Origin: Cladorrhinum sp. PSN259
Taxonomy: Eukaryota > Ascomycota > Sordariomycetes > Sordariales > Podosporaceae
Direction: 5' to 3'
DNA length: 64,000 nt
Assembly (NCBI GenBank): GCA_033725935.1
Contig: MU867089.1
Location: forward strand, 186,001 to 250,000
Shown: positions 1-9,903 of the stretch, one piece after another
How the letters are laid out: each line of letters begins with the position of its first letter
Numbering within the stretch: position 1 is the stretch's first letter
The notes under the pieces: generated by a model
The model's database searches: none
What the model was told of the DNA's origin: nothing
Seen by the model: the letters and a program-made list of their open reading frames with translations, nothing else
Program-made: the position numbers and the translations under genes

Positions 1-1323
1 CGCTCCGCAAAAGCCCCCTACAGACGGCAGTGGGTTCCCGTCAAGGTTCAACTTGGAGTGAGGAAAGTCAATTTGGAAGTAGGGCTGGATCCCGAAGACG
101 AAGAAAACATGGAGAACCACATCTTTGCGGATGGGATGCTGCAGAATATCGGGCCGGTCGATATCTCGAGGCGGCTGTTCAAGAAACTGAGAGAGAGCGA
201 GAACTATCGATTGGGCAAGCTCAGAGTTCACGACTACGGCTACGATTGGCGGCTTTCTCCCCATTTGCTTTCGAGAAAGCTTGTCGAGTTCCTTGAAAAG
301 TTGCCTTCCAACCATCCTGCAACACCCAATGAAGAACGAGGCGTCCTGGTAATTTCTCACAGTCTGGGTGGGTTGATAACAAGACACGCAGTCAACCAGC
401 GGCCTGAGCTTTTCTCTGGAGTTATTTACGTGGGTGTTCCCCAGCGATGCATCAACGTGCTAGGCCCGGTACGCAACGGAGACGCCGTTTTACTCAACGA
501 GAAGATCCTCTCAGCCCAAGTCAACTTCTCCCTTCGCACGACATTCGTATTTTTTCCCGAGGACGGGTTCTGCTTCATCGACAAAAACACCAACGAAGAA
601 TACCGAGTAAACTTTTACGACGTGAACGACTGGATAAAGTACCGTTGGTCGCCCTGCGTTGCAGAGCCCGCACTTCCGGCTCTGTCGACAAGAAACAGTA
701 CTTTTGGTTCCTTGCTCAGTCTGTCGGATTCGCTTCCTAGTCTCCCGTTGAGGAGTAGGAGTAACACGCAGAGCAAACGATCATCATCATCAGCGGCGGC
801 AACAGCAGCAGCGGGAGTTTTAGACTCGATTACTAAAGATCGGACGCTCGCGCCGCAGATGAACTCGTCTGATGCTACTTCTTCGTCGAGTCAAACGGTC
901 ACGACGGACGCCCAGAGACAACGGAATCTAGCATACCTTGCGAGGACCCTGACGGAGACCAAGAAGTTTAGAGCCGAGCTTGCTCATAACAAGACTCATC
1001 AGGAAGTGAACGCGTACCCACCTTTGGCGCTCATATATGCCAAGGATATACCGACCACGTACGCGTGCAGAGTAGCAGGCAGGGAAGGAATAGCCTGCGC
1101 GGACGCCTACGACGACTTGGTCTTTCGAAGCGGTGATGGAGTTGTCTTGGCCAGGGAAGCGATGCTGCCGAATGGGTATGAGGTTGTCAGAGGCGGAAGG
1201 GTAGTGACGGATCGGGGACATATCGGGATGCTGGGGGATTTGGTTGCTGTTGGTAAGGCGATGGAGGCTGTTGTTAGGGGGAGGATGAAGGGGATTGGTA
1301 TGGGTATAAATGGGAAGAAATAA
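1..1323 (+). CDS. LCAT/lipase-like alpha/beta hydrolase, 5' partial
   Basis: This frame is open from the first base of the window to a TAA at 1321-1323, so the gene begins upstream and at least 440 residues are visible. No ATG near base 58 is used; that codon is GTG and lies inside the open frame. Near residues 80-90 of the visible part there is HDYGYDWRLSP, the block that precedes the nucleophile in lecithin:cholesterol acyltransferase-like hydrolases. It is followed by VISHSLGG, a lipase elbow in which Ser is the likely nucleophile, and by GVIYVGVPQ, the following strand. A low-complexity Ser/Ala linker follows (about nt 760-910), then a C-terminal globular part ending MGINGKK. The family is widespread in Pezizomycotina and mostly uncharacterised. 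Acyl-ester hydrolysis is inferred from the fold; the substrate is unknown. The catalytic Asp and His cannot be assigned with confidence. Confidence 0.8.
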   Translation, partial: RSAKAPYRRQWVPVKVQLGVRKVNLEVGLDPEDEENMENHIFADGMLQNIGPVDISRRLFKKLRESENYRLGKLRVHDYGYDWRLSPHLLSRKLVEFLEKLPSNHPATPNEERGVLVISHSLGGLITRHAVNQRPELFSGVIYVGVPQRCINVLGPVRNGDAVLLNEKILSAQVNFSLRTTFVFFPEDGFCFIDKNTNEEYRVNFYDVNDWIKYRWSPCVAEPALPALSTRNSTFGSLLSLSDSLPSLPLRSRSNTQSKRSSSSAAATAAAGVLDSITKDRTLAPQMNSSDATSSSSQTVTTDAQRQRNLAYLARTLTETKKFRAELAHNKTHQEVNAYPPLALIYAKDIPTTYACRVAGREGIACADAYDDLVFRSGDGVVLAREAMLPNGYEVVRGGRVVTDRGHIGMLGDLVAVGKAMEAVVRGRMKGIGMGINGKK

Positions 1324-1806
1324 AGAGATGGGATGGGCTTGCATAAAAAGAACGAGGATGGATGCCGATGATGATGATGATGATGATCGAGATGAAGAAG
1401 AATGAACTTGGAGAAAGAAAAGAAAGAACCGGAGTTTCAAAGGTGGTTCATTTGAGGATGGTTGGGTTTGGGAAGATACCTATGAATTAAATTTGCGTTT
1501 TTTTTTCTGTCTTGTGATTTCGGGTGCTCCTTCTTTGTTTTTATAGTTCCTCTTTTCTCAGTGAGACCGTGTTGCTTATTGCGTCGTGGTTCTTTCTCTC
1601 TCCAACTTTGAGGATCGCTCCAAGGTCCTCCGCGTTGGCGGATGTGGGCAGAACTTGCAGAATAAATAGCGTGGAGAAGCATTATGCTTTGCTGTTCAAA
1701 AACAGGGGCGAAACAAGGCTTGCGGTTAAAAAAAAGGGGAACCACCAGGGAATAAAAAGAAGTTCACATCTTATTAAGGGGATAGAATGAGAAGCAAAAG
1801 CTGATT
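1324..1806. other. Intergenic: 3' flank of hydrolase gene
   Basis: Purine-rich 3' flank containing the (GAT)7 repeat, then T-rich sequence at 1500-1560 that may contain the polyadenylation region. Open frames here are short and not coding-like. An AAAA run at 1796-1799 reads TTTT on the minus strand and fits the Pol III terminator of the neighbouring tRNA. Confidence 0.5.
1367..1387. repeat. (GAT)7 microsatellite
   Basis: Seven perfect GAT units lie about 45 bases after the stop of the first gene, probably in its 3' UTR. Confidence 0.9.
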
Positions 1807-1878
1807 GACCGACCCAGGGATCGAACCTGGCACCTTTTGTGTGTGAGACAAACGTGATAACCACTACACCAGCCGGCC
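1807..1878 (-). tRNA. tRNA-Val (anticodon CAC)
   Basis: The minus strand folds into a 72-nt cloverleaf without an intron. The 7-bp acceptor stem (GGCCGGC with GTCGGTC) has two G-U pairs. The A box is GTGTAGTGGTTATCAC. The anticodon arm is TTTGT/ACAAA around loop CTCACAC, giving anticodon CAC, which reads the Val codon GUG. The T arm is CCAGG-TTCGATC-CCTGG and carries the B box. A TTTT run on the minus strand at 1796-1799 is the expected Pol III terminator. The 3' CCA is not encoded, as normal for a eukaryotic nuclear tRNA. Confidence 0.95.
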
Positions 1879-3023
1879 TTGAACTTATTAAGGGTTCATC
1901 CGGGAACAGGGTAGGTGTTGGTCGGTGAAGTTGTCTTGGACTGAGATGGTGGTTTATGTTGTTGTGCTGGTTGATGGTGTTGTGCTGTGCTGTGTTGACG
2001 AGGAAGAAAGATATTCAAAGATGTGTTGTGTAATGGAAGAGGGAATAAGAAGTCGTGCAAGGCATTATACAGGTCGTAGAGTATGTCGTTCTCAGACTTC
2101 GAATCTCACTTGGCTTGACGCTCGGCCTGAACACCAGAGAAAGCAAGCAAACCAATTCAAAAGAACCTCCATCTTCTTGGTTCTTGACATTGTGCACATT
2201 CAAGTCGCAAAAAAAGTGTACGTCCAATTATGGAACAGTTCCTGCACATCTCTCCCCATTCCCAAGCGCCCATCCGCGGCTTTGGGGTTACATCGCGTTT
2301 CGCCTCATCGTGATTGGTTGGCTGGCTGGTGCTTAAGCGCCGGCAGAAAGAAGAGAGCCAGAAACCGCGGATCTTTTCCTTTCTTGAGCCTTTATGGTTG
2401 CAACCCTCCATCTTTCTTCTTTTCCATTTCCAACCGCCCTTGGGCTTTTGGCGCCCTAATCCTGCAGGCATGTCAAGGGACGAACCAATTGAAGCATTGA
2501 GATGATCGTTGTGGATTCACCCGAATTGATCACCAACGTCTTCGGCATCGGCATCTGTAAATGGTGCAAGGTAGCAGTAGCGCGAATGATACCTGCAGAT
2601 GGCCATCGCCCGGGAAAGTGATGAGACGAGATTAGGATTAGACACGGGAAGACGAGTGCGGTGCGTAGAATAGAACACCAAGAGCAGAATATTGGGGTCT
2701 AACCGCTCGGGTATCCGATGCTGATGCTTGGGTGCATCTACTGCAAAAGGTTCATAAGTGACGGTGGCTGCTCGTCTTCATTCACTGACTGGCTGGTCTT
2801 TTGCATCATCATCATTCCACGGCATATTTCTTTGTTTTCTAGTCCGAGTTTCCTCTCTCTTGTTTATTCTTCGCGCTTTCGATAGGCGTCGGATAGTTTG
2901 TATTGAAAGGTTCCTGGTGTTCCACGACCTCTTTCCTCTATTCTTGACTGGATACCCCCGATCTTTGATACCCCCAGTCATTCACATATAAAACACACCC
3001 CCACCCCACCCAGATCATCCAAA
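1879..3023. other. Intergenic / promoter of the four-TM gene
   Basis: No gene is supportable. A long plus frame at 1925-2500 has a composition unlike its neighbours and no recognisable domain. A TATAAA sits at 2987-2992, only 32 bases before the ATG at 3024, so it may be a fortuitous match; the region before it (2810-2950) is pyrimidine-rich, as in a fungal promoter or leader. Confidence 0.4.
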
Positions 3024-3754
3024 ATGGAAAAGTCAACCCGCTCTCAACACTCCGCATCCTCCTTCGAGGCCGACTCCCAAGACCTGTACCTCCAGTCCAA
3101 AATGAGAACAATCCGCACAGTCGACACAGCCCGTGTGGGCGTCACGGGCCTGGCCCTGCTCATGGGCCTCACTGTCCTTGGTGTTTCTGCCAATACTCTC
3201 AGAGTACACCACCATACCTCCGTCCCATCGGAATACTTTCTGTCCCTCTGGCCAGAAGAGTTCAGCATCCGGCCTACAGTTGCTCTGGTTGCTGGAAGTG
3301 TCTTCGTCGTCGTCTCGAGCATCCTTTCTCTGGTTTTCAGCAAGATGTCCTCTGTAAGCTTCATCCCAACTGCATCTCCATTATAGATCTCTCATACTAA
3401 CCACCTGTTTATCAACAGCTCCGATCAAAAAAACTAGCACACACCTCCTGCTCCTTCGCTTCTCCTCTCGTAGGACTCATCGCAGCGCTTGTAGCAGTCA
3501 TCCTCTTTTACTCCATCAATGCCTCCGAGACGGTCGACACATTCACTTCGTGGACGTGCAGATGGCGCCATGTGTCCATGAGCCAGCAGCCGCACTGGGG
3601 TACCCTGTGCCAGCAGAGCTATGCGGGACTGTACTTGGCTATCTTGCTGATCCCCGTTGAGGCAATTGCGTTGGGACTTGCTGCTTTCCAGATGAAGTTG
3701 GAGAGGTATACGGAGAAGTATGAGGGCGCCAAGAAGAGTCCTGCGCTTTCTTAG
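3024..3754 (+). CDS. Four-TM integral membrane protein, function unknown
   Basis: Two exons, 3024-3353 and 3419-3754, join in phase 0. The 65-nt intron has a GTAAGC donor, a TACTAAC branch site near 3396 and an AG acceptor at 3418. The 221-residue product has a hydrophilic N-terminus (about 35 residues) and four predicted membrane spans near residues 38-58, 85-106, 127-144 and 180-200. The loop between spans 3 and 4 carries two cysteines (Cys157 and Cys174) that could form a disulphide, and the tail is short and Lys-rich. The topology resembles MARVEL/tetraspan-type proteins, but I cannot name a family. Location in the plasma membrane or endomembranes is inference. The start is the first ATG after a C/A-rich leader (context AAAATGG). 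Confidence 0.8.
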
Positions 3755-5323
3755 ACTGGGGAAGGGCTATGCATGTGTATTTGGATGAAGATGTGTGAGT
3801 GGGCGGTATGAGTGGTGTTGGGTTGATGAAATTTTAATGTCTTTTATTATGTTGGGTTTAGGTACTTTTGTTCTCTTGTATACCTTATTCTTTTGGGGGA
3901 TACTTATTTACTTTGGCAGTAATGTGGCAGCATGATAGTATCATATGTGGGATGCGATGCATACGGACAACAAAAATACATGATTAAAATAACGGACAAA
4001 ACTTTTGACTGTGTGATGCAAACAACGGCAGCTCCTGGGAGGTTTCCACGGTCTCATCTCCCTTTGCGGCTTCCTGCAGAAGCAGACTTTCAACCCACGG
4101 GGCAGGCTGGACTGCTGCTCCTGTATTTTTAGATTGGTGCAAACCTCTTCACCGCAATCACACTTCATTCCGGCCGCGTATGCGATGCGATATCATCTGA
4201 CCAGATAAATCGCCAACTCGGAAGTGCGGCAGACAATTACTACCCTACGTACACCATTCTCCCACGTTTTTAATATTTGTCTATCAGGAGCAAACACCTG
4301 TAGAGTATGCACCGTTATCTTTCCGAAACATGGCCTCCCCTCATGCTGCCCGTGGGGGACTCGTAGATTGGCAACCCAGATCTGACCAAACCGGGTTGCC
4401 CCTCGTTTCCCGTCTCTTTTTATACAACCACCACTTTCTCAACGGCAACTACTTGGAGCCTCCTTCTAAATGAAATGACTACCACCACCGCCACCCGAGT
4501 ACAGAATCCCTATTCATGCACCAATCCTCGTAGCACCCGCAAACTTTTGATGGACTGCAATCAATAGTCCGGCAGTAACGTGCCCGCTGCTGGTGGTCGT
4601 GTACCCTGGTATTGACAGCTTATCAATCTCCCCTTGACCGATTTCCAACAAAGTGGAAGATGCAGACATCCGCAAAGAAAAGCATATGTGCTGGCATTTG
4701 GGGATGCACCTTTCCGCAGATAATAGAACGCTTTCCTCATGGCACAGCCGTCCCTACTGATTGCGTCTTCTCCTCTTTCTTCTCCTTCCCATTGAATTTT
4801 CACCATTGTCTCGGCTACCTGTCGAGACCTGCCTGCAGCACAAGACATTTCAAGGAAGGCACATAACACCATCGCGGATTCTCTCTCATGTTAGTGTTCC
4901 ACTCGTATGGGTGTTCCCGTTTGCTGCCCCGTCAGTAAACACCCCCACAAGAGCCTTTTGGATTATCGTTCTTTTTCGAGCAGCTGATGTCTTACCAGAG
5001 CACAAGGCTAATATCAACCTTGCCTTCCTCCTTGACCTGATTCTGTGTCAATTTCATCATCTGTAAACGGACAATAGCCGATGCCGACAACATCTTGTGG
5101 ATGTTCAAATCCCTAATCATTCATCATCAGACTCCCACAGGTAACGGAACGAGAGTCTCACGAAGTCATCAAAGAAACGGCCCGTTTCATCCGTTCGTTG
5201 GTACATGCACAACCAACTCCCCCTGGAATCCGCTCAGTCTACACCTACGTATCAGGTTTATAATCTGCTTTCTTCCACTCAGGTCGTATTATTCCTTCGA
5301 CTACAAAAACTCTTACGCTTGCA
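3755..5323. other. Intergenic / leader of MIF-like gene
   Basis: No gene is supportable. T-rich sequence follows the stop at 3754. The right half (about 4200-5320) is C/T-rich and probably holds the promoter and leader of the 5324 gene. Frames at 4561-4872 (minus) and 4761-5066 (plus) are short and have no recognisable domain. Confidence 0.4.
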
Positions 5324-6497
5324 ATGGCTCGACCACATCCACAAAGAAATGTTGAGAAGTCGGCAACTGTGCCCTCAAATCGCACGATGACTGCGACGGT
5401 TCAGCCGAAGCAGTCATTTGCAGAACGAAAGGCACAAAACGGAGGCTCGAAAACAGCTTCCCTGATTGAGGGTGACCAACACCTGCGAACAATAGATCGG
5501 CCTCCTCCGGGGGATGTCATCAGCCGGGTGTACAAAGCGCAGTCCAAGCCAGAGCTAGTCAAGCAAAGAAGTAGGATTGACTTTTTCGAGGAGGCCTTTT
5601 CGGTCAATGAAAATAGTTCAGCACGTGAGAGGGTCCACGGTGATGCCATTGTGATGGCAGAGGTGAAAACAAACGTTATCGTCAGTCAAGATTCCGTTGA
5701 CGGTATTTAATCTCATATGCTAACGGTATTCAGATTAGCGACGAGTTTACATTTATCACTGAGCTCTCTTACCACTTGTCAACGCGATACCAACGACCGG
5801 TCACGTCAATCGTGGTCACGCTACAGCACGGAGCCTGCATGTTCTTTGGGGGATCCTTCGAACCGGCATATGTCATGTCCATATTTGCTTTGGCTTCGCA
5901 ACTTTTGCCAACGACGAATAAGCGGAATACGGCACTGATACAGAAGCATATGGAAGAGGCCATCGCGGTGGGACCATCAAGAGGTGTTCTGAGATTTGTA
6001 CCGGCCATGGAGGAACAGCTTGCATGCAACGGGAAGACAGTTTCTGGCGAAATCGATGATCTTCAGAAGAGTATGAAACATCATGACCAGGGAGTAGAAG
6101 GGATGAATGGAGCCGTCAACGCTCAAGGACACACTTCCAAGGGCATAAAGGCGAATAGGAAGTTGAGTGTCAAGGTGGGTTTTTGGCAGCCCCTGTGTTA
6201 TAAGAACATGTAAAACTGACAGGGCACCAGACTCTTACAAACTTTCGACCGGTTTCAGTCGCTGGCTACCAGGCACCGGAACTTACACCTCCTGCCAGTG
6301 CAGACGAAGCACTGCCCCCCATACCAGGATCGCCTCAGGAAACCAAGCCCCATCAAGAGTCCACAGAGTTGATTCTTGCACAGCAAAAGACTGCACGTAG
6401 AAAGAAGAGCTTTATGGAAACAATTTTTGGAAGGTCCGCGGGCAAGTCGTCGGAGCACTATCGCTCGTCGTTGCCGGTGATTCCATCCGATCGATAG
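5324..6497 (+). CDS. MIF/tautomerase-superfamily fold protein with N- and C-terminal extensions
   Basis: Three exons (5324-5680, 5734-6174, 6231-6497) encode 354 residues. Intron 1 (53 nt) has a GTCAGT donor and a GCTAAC branch site; intron 2 (56 nt) has a GTGGGT donor. All junctions are phase 0. Residues about 108-225 match macrophage migration inhibitory factor: EVKTNVI, a helix ending YHLSTRYQRP, SIVVTLQHGACMFFGGSFEPAY (shown only as landmark pieces HGACMFFGG and SFEPAY), then LLPTTNKRN and a helix before RGVLRFVP. Intron 1 cuts the MIF domain after its first strand. MIF needs a free N-terminal Pro as catalytic base; here about 109 residues precede the domain and the equivalent position is Val110, so keto-enol tautomerase activity is unlikely. 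The C-terminal 90 residues are Pro-rich and then basic (TARRKKS), probably disordered. Start context GCAATGG is good. Confidence 0.85.
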
Positions 6498-8548
6498 GTT
6501 CGTCGTAGGCGTCTTGGTTAGATCGACTAAAAGTGGCGGGAAGACGGAAAAGATATATGGATAGAAAATAGCGAGGTATGGATGAGTTTTGGTTTTTTGG
6601 TCAGTTTATAAATGGTCATGGAATAGGATGAATAGGACTTTTTCGAAGCCGATAGGACCTTAGAGATATTTGTAGGGTTTTTTTCGGGTTGTTGTTTGGC
6701 ATTGAATGAAAATGGAAATGGAAACCGATCAGGGGATAGGTGCCAAGCACTGTGATCTCTAGCGCCTAATTTGGTTGACAGGCAGGGGGTTATGTAATCA
6801 CATCAGCAAAGGTGCTCTCCTTTCGTTCGGTGAGCTCACCGCGCTGGATGGGTTTCTTGATTTATCCATCCAAAATGGAAGTGGCACCTGCACCTTAACC
6901 GCTGATCAACGGAATCCCGCCGAGACATTATAAACATCTTATCGATATTCTTTCTTTTGCAGCCTTGGGGACACTTCTTTGACCAGAATTGACTCTTTTC
7001 TCTTTTGTCTTTCATTTCACGCCAAAGCAACTGCTGCTGTCCGATTCAAGGCCGTTTCTGCTGATCTCCAAGGGTCGACGGTCCGTCCATTTCAACTGCG
7101 GGGGAGCTTGACACCTGAATGAACCTTGAACAGCACACATACCCTAACACCGACCTAGCCACCAACCAACCATCTGCCGTGTCTTTGAATACACAGCACT
7201 CATCAAGCACCTCACCTACGTAGGCGATCAACATCGACCTCTAGTTTTTGCTAAAACGGATCGTAAGTTTAACCGTGCCATTCACCACCAAAACCTCACC
7301 ATACCTAGTCTCTCGCTTTGTTATCACTCGACCAAGCATTCTTACCAACCAGTCAGATATTCCCGTCCGTGTCATCAACCACCCCAGTCCGACGACTCCT
7401 TGATAGCACTTGCGTTTTGGGACCTGGTTTCGGTGTTTCGCGTTTTAGGAGGTTTTGTGCTGGTCCCGAGGCGACCTCGCACCTGGTCTTGATTTCACAA
7501 TGGAGGTAAGTCGAGGAGGAGATAATACGCTGCGCCTTGTTGAACAGAAAAAAAAGACATCCACAACCCCTGCAAGCGCGGGGCGCTTTGCTTTAACCCT
7601 CACTATCGGACTGATAATCCCACCAGCCCATCACCGCCAGTTACACGCACAGTGCTTCATTGGGAGCGAAAGAAATGCCGTTGGGGCTTTCGTCAGTCTC
7701 GAACTTTCCGCTGGAGCCAAGGATCTTTCGCCTTTGGCCTACCAGTCATCAAGCTACCCGGTGTACCCCGTCAGGCAAGTGTCACACCAGCCGCACAGGC
7801 AGTGAAGGCAAAAGCAGGGAATAGGCAAGCAAGGGCGAGCATCCGTCACCAAACGAAAATCCAAGAGAATGGGCCCGAAACATTTCATTTTGTGGAAAAA
7901 GGTCTTTGAGTCATTCTCGTGGCACTCACGTTGGTTGGTTCTTGCCGAGCCACTTTTTGCACTTCTTGTTCAAGAAGAGGGCTCTGTACCACCATAAGAC
8001 TGATCCCGCTGTGCCGGTTCCTGGTTCTTGCTTTCCTATATTTCTTTACCCCTGACCGCAACTTCGGTCCCCGTCAGCACGGGTTTCTTTTTTTCATATT
8101 CTTCTCTCGTTGGCCTCAAAAAGTCCATGAGATATAGACAGAGGTCCAAAATGTGGGCAGATTGCAGACTTGGTCACCGCAGGTGATACTCGCTGGCCAC
8201 CTCCAACGGTGACTTGTCTTGCATGCCGGCTGCTGTGAGCTTGTTCTCACAGAAGCGGCATGCGTCGAACCGCAACATCACCACCAAAAGTCTGTCTTAT
8301 CTCTGAGCACCCGCTTCCCGTCTCGGCCGGTTCATCATACGCTTCCCGACAGCCAATCTCACGCAAGGGCTTTCCCGACTGCAAACGAAGCCCTCACCAG
8401 AGAAGGGAGAGAGAGAACATAGATGCAAGAGCGGTGACCGCATGAGGACTGAGTCAGTTTCACTCAGTCAACTTGCTCAGCATATACCCCAGCTTTCCTC
8501 GGGGCTTTCCCCCAATTTTCACCCCATTTTTGGTTACAGCATCTTATC
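6498..8548. other. Intergenic / long leader region of gtr2
   Basis: No complete gene is supportable. Sequence from about 7250 onward is C/T-rich and resembles a fungal 5' leader. At 7500-7511 an ATGGAG is followed at once by a consensus donor GTAAGT, which would suit a leader exon or an upstream ORF, but I could not connect it in frame to the gtr2 coding region. Confidence 0.35.
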
Positions 8549-9903
8549 ATGTCTTCCCAAGCGTCTGGAAGTGGTGGCTCTCTTGTCGACAGTGGTGACA
8601 GACCTTCTCGGCCTCGTCCGATCAGGTTTATCAGTCCAGCAGTACTAAATCTTCATCGTGTTTACGAGCAGGATCAACAAAGAATTCAGAACAATGATGG
8701 CGTCAGGGCGCCTGATCCAACGGTGGCTCAGGTGAAGGCGAAGCCTCGTCTGCTCATTATGGGGCAAAAAGGGTAAGAGAAGATGCTGAGTCCATATAGT
8801 TTAGGGCCATAACTCACACGGTAGAAATCTCTAGGAGCGGGAAGTCATCGATTTCGAGTGTGGTATTTCACAAATTACCGGCCGCAGAGACACTTTATAT
8901 GGAGTCAACAGCCCGGATCCAAAAAGACAGCCTCAAGTAAGTCACTTGAATCAAAGAGAAATGCGGTTGGTGGGCTGACAGATATTCCAGCTCCTTCATG
9001 GAGTTCCAGGTTTGGGACTTTCCAGGACAAATCGACATATTCAATAACCCTGCGTATTCGTTTGATCTTGACGCCATTTTCGGTGAGGTCGGAGCTCTTA
9101 TATGGGTCATTGATGCCCTTGATGACTACTCGGAATCTATTCAACGTTTAAACATGACGGTCGTGCACCTTCAACGAAGTTATCCACACATCACGATTGA
9201 GGTCTTGGTTCACAAGGTGGACAGCCTTACTGAGGATTATCGAGGGGAAATCGTACGAGATGTGGAGCTAAGGACACTTGACGAGCTTGGAGATTTGGGT
9301 GTCGAAAATGCGCCCATCAGCTTTCACCTGACCAGCATCTACAATCACAGCATCTTTGAGGCCTTTAGCAAGGTGATACAGAAGCTTATTCCGAGGTTGG
9401 GCCAGTTGGAAGCCATGCTCACCAGTTTGTGCCGTACCTGCCGATTCGAGAAGGCATATCTCTTTGATGTCAACACAAAGATTTATATCGCCAGCGACAG
9501 CACGCCAGAGGATACGACGAGTTATGTTATCTGCTCGGATTATGTGGATGTCATCATTGATCTTACGGAGGTTTATGGCAGTTGGCCACGGTCGGCGGAG
9601 TGGAGAAACAGGTTGGAAGGGGAGCCCTTCATGCAGCCTTTGGAGGAGCAGGTTGGGTGCGAGTGGGCAGAGAGTGTGATGGTGCTGGCTGATTCTCAAA
9701 GGCCTATCATGTTGCGTGAGGTGGACAGGTTTCTAGCGCTAGTGGCCATCATGAAGGAAGGGTCGTACGAGAAGATGGCGCAGATCAATATGAATGTCGA
9801 CGTGGTTGTTAAGGGGTTGACGGACTTTTTCGAGATTACGAGAGCTTCAGAGAAGTCGAGGGTTGGGTCACAGGAGATGATTGGGCAGATTCCGCAGAAT
9901 TAG
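8549..9903 (+). CDS. gtr2: Rag-type small GTPase Gtr2 (RagC/D orthologue)
   Basis: Three exons (8549-8772, 8835-8936, 8991-9903) give 412 residues. Donors are GTAAGA and GTAAGT; introns are 62 and 54 nt. The P-loop GQKGSGKS (residues 72-79) is interrupted by intron 1. It is followed by the switch II/G3 block WDFPGQ and by HKVD, the Rag-specific version of the usual NKxD motif. The C-terminal half, after about residue 260, is the roadblock-like dimerisation domain. In the known family Gtr2 pairs with Gtr1 on the vacuole, anchored by the EGO/Ragulator complex, and passes amino-acid status to TORC1. The start ATG (TATCATGTC) opens a Ser/Gly-rich N-terminus of about 65 residues, longer than in yeast. 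Length and motif order fit an intact gene. Confidence 0.93.

Noticed and set aside
1367..1387. Tandem (GAT)n considered as part of a CRISPR-like array
   Set aside because: Simple trinucleotide repeat with no spacers; CRISPR arrays are not expected in a fungal nuclear genome.
1925..2500. 191-codon plus frame
   Set aside because: Overlapping open frames on both strands, no domain, unlikely Cys/Trp-rich composition.
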